The position numbers and the translations under genes were made by a program. Shown here piece after piece: positions 7,084-13,808 of a DNA stretch of 20,395 bases (position 1 is its first letter; each line of letters opens with the position of its first letter). The notes under the pieces were generated by a model. The model made no database searches. It worked only from the letters and a program-made list of their open reading frames with translations, and was not told where the DNA came from. Source of the DNA: Solobacterium sp. (GTDB lineage Bacteria; Bacillota_I; Bacilli_A; Erysipelotrichales; Erysipelotrichaceae); NCBI GenBank assembly GCA_017419465.1, contig JAFOLE010000324.1, positions 1 through 20,395 of the forward strand. The letters run 5' to 3'.

Positions 7084-7113
7084 TTGAATGGGGTTATAAA
7101 AAGTGCTATACTG
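7084..7113 (+). promoter_or_regulatory. Extended -10 promoter for the glyS-dnaG-rpoD-trmK unit
   Basis: The -35 box TTGAAT (7084-7089) and the -10 box TATACT (7108-7113) are 18 bp apart, with TG one base upstream of the -10 (7105-7106). The predicted start is near 7120, about 34 bases before the glyS ATG. That is too short for a T-box leader. Confidence 0.65.
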
Positions 7114-7153
7114 CCAATGCTGTTATTGTAAGATAGGGGGCAGTTTCTTTTTT

Positions 7154-8542
7154 ATGGAAAAAACATTCGATAAGATTGTTGCACACGCAAAGAATGCCGG
7201 ATTCGTTTTTCAGGGTTCGGAGATTTACGGCGGATTAAGCAACACATGGGACTTCGGCCCGTACGGAGTCCTTTTAAAAGACCATATCAAACGCGCATGG
7301 CAGAAGAAATTCATCCAGGAAGATCCGAACAATGTTGAGATTCAGGCCGCGATTCTCATGAATCCGAAAGTCTGGGAAGCATCCGGACACCTGAAGGGAT
7401 TCTCCGACCCGCTGATGGACTGCCGCCAGTGCAAGACCCGGCACCGTGCCGATCAGCTGATCGAACGTGCGACGGAAGGAAAAGTGACCTGTGAAGGCTG
7501 GACCAACGAACAGATGGAACAGTACATCAAGGACAACAACATTGCCTGCCCGGACTGCGGCAGCCATGACTTCACACCGATCCGTCAGTTCAACCTGATG
7601 TTCAAGACATTCCAGGGAACAACCGAAGACGGAAAGGCTACGATCTACCTTCGTCCGGAGACTGCACAGGGTATGTTCGTCGACTTCAAGAACGTACAGC
7701 GTGCATACCGCAAGAAGCTGCCGTTCGGTATCGGTCAGATCGGAAAGAGCTTCCGGAACGAGATCACTCCGGGTAACTTTATTTTCCGTACCCGTGAATT
7801 TGAACAGATGGAAATGGAATTCTTCTGCAAGCCCGGTACCGATGATGACTGGTTCCCGTACTGGCGGAAGTTCTGCATGGACTGGATTCTTTCCCTCGGC
7901 GGAAATCCGGAAAACCTGCGCTTCCGCGATCATACTCCGGAAGAACTGAGCTTCTACTCCAAGGGCACTACCGATATTGAGTACAAGTTCCCGTGGGGCT
8001 GGGGTGAACTCTGGGGTATCGCAGACCGTACCGATTACGACCTGACCCAGCATCAGAACACCTCCGGCAAGGATATGAGTTATCTAGATCCTGTAACAAA
8101 CGAGAAGTACATCCCGTATGTTGTTGAACCGGCAGTCGGTGTCGAACGTCTGTTCTTCATGTTCTTTACCGATGCGTATGATGAGGAAACACTCACCAAG
8201 GAAGACGGCACGACCGATACCCGTATCGTTATGCATTTCTCTCCGGTTCTCGCACCGGTCAAGGCTGCAGTGCTTCCGCTGGTCAAGAAGCGTCATGCGG
8301 AAAAGGCTCTCGAGCTCCGTAAAGAGCTGAGTTATGATTTCTCAACGGAATACGATGAGAGCGGATCCATCGGCAAGCGTTACCGCCGCCAGGATGAGAT
8401 CGGTACACCGTACTGCATTACCGTTGATGATCAGACTCTGGAAGACGGCACGGTTACGATTCGTTTCCGTGATTCCATGAAGCAGGAACGTCTTTCCATT
8501 GAAGACGTCAGATCTCTGATTCTGAAAGAAATTCGCTTCTGA
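7154..8542 (+). CDS. glyS: Glycyl-tRNA synthetase, single-chain alpha2 type
   Basis: This class II synthetase charges tRNA(Gly) with glycine. At 462 residues it is the dimeric, single-polypeptide form (also called glyQS), not the two-gene alpha2-beta2 form. It shows FVFQGSEIYGG near the N-terminus, two cysteine pairs suggesting a zinc knuckle (C90/C93 and C132/C135), motif 2 FRNEITP (R201) and motif 3 around GVERLFFMFF. A C-terminal anticodon-binding domain starts near LAPVKAAVLP. The ATG at 7154 is the only sensible start; its ribosome site AGGGGG (7135-7140) is 13 bases away, further than usual. An upstream in-frame start at 7103 would overlap the -10 box. Two stops in a row (TGA TAA) close the gene. 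Confidence 0.97.
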   Translation: MEKTFDKIVAHAKNAGFVFQGSEIYGGLSNTWDFGPYGVLLKDHIKRAWQKKFIQEDPNNVEIQAAILMNPKVWEASGHLKGFSDPLMDCRQCKTRHRADQLIERATEGKVTCEGWTNEQMEQYIKDNNIACPDCGSHDFTPIRQFNLMFKTFQGTTEDGKATIYLRPETAQGMFVDFKNVQRAYRKKLPFGIGQIGKSFRNEITPGNFIFRTREFEQMEMEFFCKPGTDDDWFPYWRKFCMDWILSLGGNPENLRFRDHTPEELSFYSKGTTDIEYKFPWGWGELWGIADRTDYDLTQHQNTSGKDMSYLDPVTNEKYIPYVVEPAVGVERLFFMFFTDAYDEETLTKEDGTTDTRIVMHFSPVLAPVKAAVLPLVKKRHAEKALELRKELSYDFSTEYDESGSIGKRYRRQDEIGTPYCITVDDQTLEDGTVTIRFRDSMKQERLSIEDVRSLILKEIRF

Positions 8543-8552
8543 TAAATTTGAC

Positions 8553-10298
8553 ATGGCAAGGATCCCTGAAGAAGAAATCGCCGAAATACGCCGCAAGGCG
8601 GATATAGCAGATATCATCGGAAGATATATTCCGGTTCAGAAACAGGGCAGGGAGTTCAAAGCTGTCTGCCCGTTTCATGATGACCATGATCCTTCGCTTC
8701 ATATCAATACGGAACATCAGTTCTACAAATGCTTTGTATGCAATGCCGGCGGAAATGTGTTCACCTTCGTGCAGAACTATGAACATGTCTCCTTTCCGGA
8801 GGCAGTCGGCAAGGTTGCGGAACTGATCGGGCATCCGCTGTCGGTAAACACGTCTGCGGCACCGCAGAAAGTGGATCCGGAAAAAGCCCGGTATTACAAG
8901 GTGCTGGAAGAAGCCATCAGCTTCACCTGTTATGAGATCAACTCGGAAGAGGCTTCTGCCGCCAAAAAGTATCTCAATGACCGCGGTCTTGATGAGAATG
9001 TGCGGAATACCTTCTCCATCGGATACAATCCCGGCGGGGACCGGCTCAGTACCTTCTTGCGTGCCAAGGGATATTCCGATGCGGACATGGTTGCGGTGAA
9101 TGTCGCAAGAACCGGCACCCAGGGAGTCGGGGATGTCTATTCGAACCGGATCACGTTTCCGATTCACGATGCTCACGGGCATCCGATCGGATTCAGTGCC
9201 CGGACCATGGACCCGAACAATCCCTCCAAGTACGTCAACACGACCGATACGGTTCTCTTTCATAAGAGCGATATCGTATACAACGCGCATCGGGCAAGGA
9301 TGGCCGCGCGCCGTGAAGGAAAGATTTATGTCTGTGAAGGCGTTACCGATGTAATTGCCTTTGCACGGGCGGGAATCGAGAATGCGGTATGCACCCTCGG
9401 CACTGCCTGCACGAAATCACAGATCCGTCTGTTGAAAAGTCTCGCTCCGCGGATCGTGTTCTGTTATGACGGCGACAACGCCGGTCAGAACGCGACCATG
9501 AAGGCGGGACGGCTTGCGCGCAGTGAAGGCTGCGATGTGAGTGTTGTCGACAACCGGACTGGACTTGATCCGGATGAACTGCTGAAACAGAACGGTCCGG
9601 AGGGACTGAAACAGGCGGTCCGTACGGAACTCATGTGGATCGAATTTGTTCTGAAATATCTGAAGGAACGGACGAATCTGGACAACTACCAGGAACGCAA
9701 AAAATTTGCCTCTCAGGTAAAAGAAGAGATCGATACCCTTGACGATGAGATGGACAGACGCTATTTTACGGAAGAACTGTCCAAACTTACAGGCTTCCAG
9801 CTGGACTATGAACCCAGACAGGCGCAGAAGCCGATGACAAAGCCTGCCGGCACCGCAAAGGTTGAAGACGGGCTTGTCAGTGCGGAGGAACAGATCCTTG
9901 CGACAATGCTCGGACATAAGGAAGCTGCGCAGCATTTCAGCGATAAGCTTGGCTTCCTGCAGGATAAGGTACGGGATGCGGTTGCGATTCTGATGATCGA
10001 TGCGTACCGCGTGGAAGATGTTCTGGATCCGGCGGCGCTGATTGACAAGGCGGAAACCCAGGAGGAACGGAATCTCATCACCCGGCTGATCGGACATTGG
10101 GCCGCAGTCACTCCCTATGATGAAAGCGCCATGGACGGCGCCATCCGCAAGGTGAATATCAGTCTGAAACGTGCGCAGGCAGACCGCTACCGCGAACAGC
10201 TTGCCTCGGATATGAATAAGGAAAGTACGAAGGTGCTTCTGGAGGAATACCGGGAGTGCCTGAATGATCTACGGAGGTATATAGATGAAGAAAACTGA
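8553..10298 (+). CDS. dnaG: DNA primase
   Basis: DnaG makes RNA primers for lagging-strand synthesis and interacts with the replicative helicase. The 581-residue protein has the N-terminal CHC2 zinc finger with C39, H42, C60 and C63 (CPFH and CFVC). The catalytic core has the Toprim fold with E262 in CEGVTDVI and the acidic pair D306/D308 in CYDGDNAG. A C-terminal helical part (after about 450), expected to bind helicase, carries the usual weak conservation. The ATG at 8553 gives the expected opening MARIPEEEI. No Shine-Dalgarno is visible; the start lies ten bases after the glyS stop, so it may rely on reinitiation. The 3' end overlaps rpoD by 14 bases. Confidence 0.97.
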   Translation: MARIPEEEIAEIRRKADIADIIGRYIPVQKQGREFKAVCPFHDDHDPSLHINTEHQFYKCFVCNAGGNVFTFVQNYEHVSFPEAVGKVAELIGHPLSVNTSAAPQKVDPEKARYYKVLEEAISFTCYEINSEEASAAKKYLNDRGLDENVRNTFSIGYNPGGDRLSTFLRAKGYSDADMVAVNVARTGTQGVGDVYSNRITFPIHDAHGHPIGFSARTMDPNNPSKYVNTTDTVLFHKSDIVYNAHRARMAARREGKIYVCEGVTDVIAFARAGIENAVCTLGTACTKSQIRLLKSLAPRIVFCYDGDNAGQNATMKAGRLARSEGCDVSVVDNRTGLDPDELLKQNGPEGLKQAVRTELMWIEFVLKYLKERTNLDNYQERKKFASQVKEEIDTLDDEMDRRYFTEELSKLTGFQLDYEPRQAQKPMTKPAGTAKVEDGLVSAEEQILATMLGHKEAAQHFSDKLGFLQDKVRDAVAILMIDAYRVEDVLDPAALIDKAETQEERNLITRLIGHWAAVTPYDESAMDGAIRKVNISLKRAQADRYREQLASDMNKESTKVLLEEYRECLNDLRRYIDEEN

Positions 10299-11778
10299 AA
10301 AAGAAACCGGTACCGTGACAAAGACCGCAAGAAAAGAACCTGCGGTGTTTACCGGAAATGCCCGTTCCTATCGGGAGGCAGTCCGGAAAACTGCGGCGCA
10401 GAGAAAGGAACTGCTTACGGTCATGAAACAGATCCTCCGCGATGATGCTTATCTGAATGAGAAACTTGCGGAAGCCGCAGATGCACCGGAACCGGTGCTG
10501 GAAGAACAGTTTGTTCAGCCGAAGGTGGAACTCGAAGTTCTGAACGAGGACGCCGGACAGGAATATCACGGGGAAGAAAAGAAGCATACGGTGATCGATG
10601 TATACAAACATCACGGCAAGCAGAAGGAACTGAAGACACTCGAAGAACTCAAGGAAGACTTCCGCTTTGTATATAAGGAAGACGGCGCAATCTATCAGAA
10701 GGATGTCATGGCTGCACTGGAGCGGCTCGATATGTCCGATGATGACATGGAAATGCTCTGGGAGTGGTTCTCTTCTGAAAGCATGACAGTCTCCGAAGAT
10801 GAAGACATTGCGGAAATGGATGAAGAAGACCTCATCGATGATGCGGATGATGACGCAGATGACGATGATGATAAGGATGAAAGTGCCGCTGAAGCGCTGA
10901 AGATCTCCTTTGAACAGTCGTTCGGCGACCGCGGAACTGCAGTCAGTCTCAATGACCCGGTCAAGATGTATCTGAAGGAAATCGGCCGCGTTCCTCTGCT
11001 GAAACCGGAAGATGAACCGGAAATCGCAAAGCGTATTGAAGAGGGAGATGAAGAGGCCAAGAATATCCTGATCTCCTCCAACCTCCGTCTGGTCGTCAGT
11101 ATTGCAAAGAAATATGTTGGCCGCGGCATGCTGTTTCTTGATCTGATCCAGGAAGGAAACATGGGTCTCGTCAAGGCAGTTGAAAAGTTCGATTATACCA
11201 AGGGATTCAAATTCTCCACCTACGCAACCTGGTGGATCCGTCAGGCAATCACACGTGCGATTGCCGACCAGGCAAGAACCATCCGTATTCCGGTCCATAT
11301 GGTTGAGACCATAAACAAGCTTTCCCGGATTCAGCGTCAGCTTGTCCAGGAACTGGGCAGAGATCCGTCGGCAGAAGAAATCAGTGCCCGCATGGACGGC
11401 ATCTCTCCGGAAAAGGTGCGTGAAATCCAGAAGATTGCGCTGGAACCGGTCAGCCTGGAAACTCCGATCGGTGAGGAAGATGATTCCCATCTCGGTGACT
11501 TCATTGAAGACAAAGACGCAATGTCACCGGATGAATATGCAAACAACCAGCTCCTGAAGGACGAGATCAACAGTGTGCTCGCCGGACTGACGGAGCGGGA
11601 AGAGAAGGTTCTCCGCCTCCGGTTCGGTCTCTATGACGGCCGCACCCGCACCCTGGAGGAAGTCGGTAAGGAATTCAACGTCACGCGTGAGCGTATCCGT
11701 CAGATCGAGGCGAAGGCACTCCGCAAGCTGAAGCATCCGACACGTTCCAAGCGGCTGAAGGACTTCTTCGACAAATGA
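10285..11778 (+). CDS. rpoD: Primary RNA polymerase sigma factor (sigma-70/SigA), long N-terminus
   Basis: This is the housekeeping sigma factor. Regions 1.2 to 4 fill the C-terminal part: NDPVKMYLKEIG (223-234), the region 2 core DLIQEGNMGLVKAVEKFDY, the -10 recognition segment STYATWWIRQAITRAI (311-326), region 3, and the region 4.2 helix-turn-helix around TLEEVGKEFNVTRERIRQIE (456-475). A region 1.1-like helical patch seems to lie near residues 135-175. It is preceded by about 115 extra residues of no known domain and followed by an acidic Asp-rich stretch (184-198). The total is 497 residues, while Bacillus SigA has 371. The start at 10285 follows GGAGG (10273-10277) and lies inside dnaG. 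The end overlaps trmK by four bases. Confidence 0.97.
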   Translation: MKKTEKETGTVTKTARKEPAVFTGNARSYREAVRKTAAQRKELLTVMKQILRDDAYLNEKLAEAADAPEPVLEEQFVQPKVELEVLNEDAGQEYHGEEKKHTVIDVYKHHGKQKELKTLEELKEDFRFVYKEDGAIYQKDVMAALERLDMSDDDMEMLWEWFSSESMTVSEDEDIAEMDEEDLIDDADDDADDDDDKDESAAEALKISFEQSFGDRGTAVSLNDPVKMYLKEIGRVPLLKPEDEPEIAKRIEEGDEEAKNILISSNLRLVVSIAKKYVGRGMLFLDLIQEGNMGLVKAVEKFDYTKGFKFSTYATWWIRQAITRAIADQARTIRIPVHMVETINKLSRIQRQLVQELGRDPSAEEISARMDGISPEKVREIQKIALEPVSLETPIGEEDDSHLGDFIEDKDAMSPDEYANNQLLKDEINSVLAGLTEREEKVLRLRFGLYDGRTRTLEEVGKEFNVTRERIRQIEAKALRKLKHPTRSKRLKDFFDK

Positions 11779-12446
11779 GTTACAGAATTCGGAAGCTGGC
11801 CGAGCTTGTTCACCCCGGGCTGATCCCCGCGGATATCGGAACGGATCACGGTCTGCTTCCGATTCTTCTTGTGGAGAGCGGGAAGGCAGAAAAGGCCTAT
11901 GCATGTGATGTCGCAGAAGGGCCGCTTTCCCAGGCATCCGCAAATATCCGTTCCCATCAGCTGGAGGACCGCATCATTCCGGTTCTGTCCGATGGATTTC
12001 AGGCAGTACCCGATGATATCAGCTGCGCCGTGCTTGCGGGGATGGGAACCTATACGGCGATCCATATTCTGGAAGAAGCACTGCCGCGTGTACAGCGTCT
12101 TAGCCAGGTGATCGTTCAGGTGAACGATGATCTGCCGCTGATGCGCAGGTGGCTGGATGAACATGGGTTCACGATCCTGCGGGAACTGACGCTTTGCGAT
12201 CACGGACATTTCTATACCGCGATCGATACGTGCTGGAAGCCGCATTCCCAATACAGTGAGCGCGATATTCTGTGCGGACCGATGGAGGCAATCCTGGATC
12301 CGGAAGGATGGCTTGCGTATGCCTGCCATGAACTGGACCGTCTTGCGTTTGTGATTGAGCGGCGGGGAAGAGACACGGAACTGGAACGGCAGAAGGAACT
12401 CTATCAGAGTGCAGTCGATGATATGAAAAAGAGCAGATCCATCTGA
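11775..12446 (+). CDS. trmK: tRNA (adenine(22)-N1)-methyltransferase
   Basis: TrmK methylates N1 of A22 in the D-loop of tRNAs using S-adenosylmethionine. The 223-residue protein begins with the class I methyltransferase fold: LIPADIGTDHGLLP is the AdoMet-binding loop (about 17-29), ACDVAEGPL the acidic strand end, and LAGMGTYTAIHIL the next conserved loop. A helical C-terminal part with many charged residues follows, as in the family. It overlaps rpoD by four bases (ATGA), and the rpoD-trmK order is common in Firmicutes. The Nif3-like gene that often follows trmK is absent; a terminator ends the unit instead. Confidence 0.93.
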   Translation: MSYRIRKLAELVHPGLIPADIGTDHGLLPILLVESGKAEKAYACDVAEGPLSQASANIRSHQLEDRIIPVLSDGFQAVPDDISCAVLAGMGTYTAIHILEEALPRVQRLSQVIVQVNDDLPLMRRWLDEHGFTILRELTLCDHGHFYTAIDTCWKPHSQYSERDILCGPMEAILDPEGWLAYACHELDRLAFVIERRGRDTELERQKELYQSAVDDMKKSRSI

Positions 12447-12469
12447 AACGGATGAATCTGCTTTTTCTT
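12432..12469 (+). terminator. Intrinsic terminator after trmK
   Basis: AGCAGAT (12432-12438) pairs with ATCTGCT (12456-12462), and an inner CATC/GATG pairing strengthens the stem. A T-rich run (12461-12469) follows. The left arm lies inside the last codons of trmK, and the stop codon is in the loop. Confidence 0.8.
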
Positions 12470-12477
12470 AATGGTAT

Positions 12478-12503
12478 AAAAAAACCATGACCTGCATGGT
12501 TTT
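12478..12503 (-). terminator. Intrinsic terminator of rpsT
   Basis: Read on the minus strand, AAAACCATG (12503-12495) pairs with CATGGTTTT (12489-12481) around a five-base loop, and seven T residues (12484-12478) follow. It begins four bases after the rpsT stop. It could also act weakly on the plus strand as a backup for trmK. Confidence 0.85.
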
Positions 12504-12506
12504 CAA

Positions 12507-12770
12507 TTAACCGATTGTATTAACGGCTTTAGCCAGACGCGACTTCTGACGGGCAGCGTAGTTGCCTTTCTTGATGCCGTCGGAAACAGCCTTATCAAGA
12601 ACGGAATTCGCTTTGTCAAATGCAGCCTTGGCAGCTTCTGCGTCCTTCGCATCAACTGCTTTCAGAACATTCTTGATCGCGGTCTTTACTTCAGTTCTCT
12701 CAGCGTTGTTCTTTACCTGAGCCTTTGCATTGGTCAGTGCACGCTTCTTCTGAGATTTGATATTTGCCAT
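12507..12770 (-). CDS. rpsT: 30S ribosomal protein S20
   Basis: S20 is a primary-binding, three-helix protein of the 30S subunit that contacts 16S rRNA helices. The 87 residues match the family length. The N-terminus MANIKSQKKRALTN and the C-terminal KGNYAARQKSRLAKAVN are strongly diagnostic, and the middle is alanine- and lysine-rich. On the minus strand the ATG at 12770 follows GGAGG (12780-12776) with five bases between. The gene is a single-gene unit with its own promoter and terminator. In other Firmicutes rpsT stands divergent from the lepA-hemW cluster; here the same orientation holds, with fmt inserted before lepA. Confidence 0.97.
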   Translation of the reverse strand: MANIKSQKKRALTNAKAQVKNNAERTEVKTAIKNVLKAVDAKDAEAAKAAFDKANSVLDKAVSDGIKKGNYAARQKSRLAKAVNTIG

Positions 12771-12800
12771 GGAAACCTCCTTTGCAGTTCAAACATATGG

Positions 12801-12829
12801 ATTATAGCAAAGGGTATTTTAAAATGCAA
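12801..12829 (-). promoter_or_regulatory. Strong sigma-A promoter for rpsT
   Basis: On the minus strand the -35 box TTGCAT (12829-12824) and a consensus TATAAT (12806-12801) are 17 bp apart, with TG one base before the -10, making an extended consensus. The transcript should start near 12794, 24 bases before the ATG. Its -35 box lies between the -35 and -10 boxes of the opposing fmt promoter. Confidence 0.8.
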
Positions 12830-12846
12830 CGCGTATCAGCTATAAT
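12818..12846 (+). promoter_or_regulatory. Sigma-A promoter for the fmt-lepA-hemW unit
   Basis: A consensus -10 box TATAAT (12841-12846) is preceded at 17 bp by TTTAAA (12818-12823), a 4-of-6 match to the -35 consensus. The predicted start near 12853 leaves about 17 bases of leader, including the ribosome site. The element interleaves with the rpsT promoter on the other strand. Confidence 0.6.
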
Positions 12847-12869
12847 TGTCGCGATACAGGAGGCTGATT

Positions 12870-13808
12870 ATGAATGCATGCAGAGTAGTATTTTTCGGCA
12901 CAACAGATTTTTCTGCCGCCGTGCTGGATACGCTGGTCACGGAAGGCTATGAAATTGCTGCCGTTGTGACCCAGCCGGACAAACCGGTCGGCCGCAAACA
13001 TGTCCTGACAGCCCCTGAAGTGAAAACCTATGCGCTTGAACACGGAATTCCCGTGGTTCAGCCGGTGAAGCTTTCGAAAGAACCCGAAGCCGCATTATCC
13101 TTTCAGCCGGACCTGATTGTCAGCTGTGCCTACGGACAGCTGATTCCGGTCTCGATCCTTGAAGCGCCGAAATACGGCTGTCTGAATATCCACCCGAGCA
13201 GTCTTCCGAAGTACCGCGGCGGCGCACCCATTCAGCGCGCCGTTATGAACGGAGATACCGAGACCGAAGTATGCCTGATGGAAATCGCTGCCGGGATGGA
13301 CAGCGGAAAGGTGTATGCGCGTATTCCGGCCAGTATCGGTCCGGATGAAACATCCTCCGAACTCTTTGAACAGCTCAAGGAACCTGCGTGTGAACTGATC
13401 CGCAGTGCACTTCCGAAGTATCTTGCCGGAGAACTGCCTGGCGAAGAACAGGATGAGGCGGGGGTAGTGCTGGCACCGAATATCAGCCGGGAAGAGGAAC
13501 AGGTGTCCTTTCAGAACGAACCGATCACCGCACTCTACAACCATCTGCGCGGACTGATTGACGTCCCGCTTGGATACGGCATCATCGATGGCAAACGTGT
13601 GAAGTTTGCCCGTATCGGAAAAGAAGAGAAGGCACAGACTGCCGCTCCGGGAACGGTGCTTGGCTTTGAAGATCATGCCATGCGGATCGCGGCAGAGGGC
13701 GGTGTGCTTCTGGTATATGAACTCCAGATGGAAGGAAAATCCCGTATGGATGCGGACGCATTCCGGAACGGAGCCGGCCGTCAGCTGGTTGGAAAGGTAT
13801 TTGACTGA
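12870..13808 (+). CDS. fmt: Methionyl-tRNA formyltransferase
   Basis: Fmt formylates initiator Met-tRNA using 10-formyl-tetrahydrofolate, making the start of bacterial translation distinct. The 312-residue protein has the N-terminal formyltransferase fold with the opening VVFFGTTDFS. The catalytic triad sits at N106 and H108 (NIHPSSLPKYRGGAPIQR) and D144 (AGMDSGKV). The C-terminal tRNA-binding OB domain begins near residue 205. The ATG at 12870 follows GGAGG (12859-12863) with six bases between; an earlier in-frame start would lie at the promoter -10 box. It overlaps lepA by one base. A peptide deformylase gene, often adjacent to fmt, is not in the window. Confidence 0.96.
   Translation: MNACRVVFFGTTDFSAAVLDTLVTEGYEIAAVVTQPDKPVGRKHVLTAPEVKTYALEHGIPVVQPVKLSKEPEAALSFQPDLIVSCAYGQLIPVSILEAPKYGCLNIHPSSLPKYRGGAPIQRAVMNGDTETEVCLMEIAAGMDSGKVYARIPASIGPDETSSELFEQLKEPACELIRSALPKYLAGELPGEEQDEAGVVLAPNISREEEQVSFQNEPITALYNHLRGLIDVPLGYGIIDGKRVKFARIGKEEKAQTAAPGTVLGFEDHAMRIAAEGGVLLVYELQMEGKSRMDADAFRNGAGRQLVGKVFD

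Noticed and set aside
8548..8553. Consensus TTGACA directly before dnaG as a promoter -35 box
   Set aside because: No -10 box lies at 15-19 bp downstream, and that position is within the dnaG coding sequence.
10159..11490. Minus-strand open frame of 443 codons opposite rpoD
   Set aside because: It exactly mirrors a highly conserved sigma factor. Its composition (Phe, His, Ile rich) and lack of a ribosome site indicate a shadow caused by codon bias.
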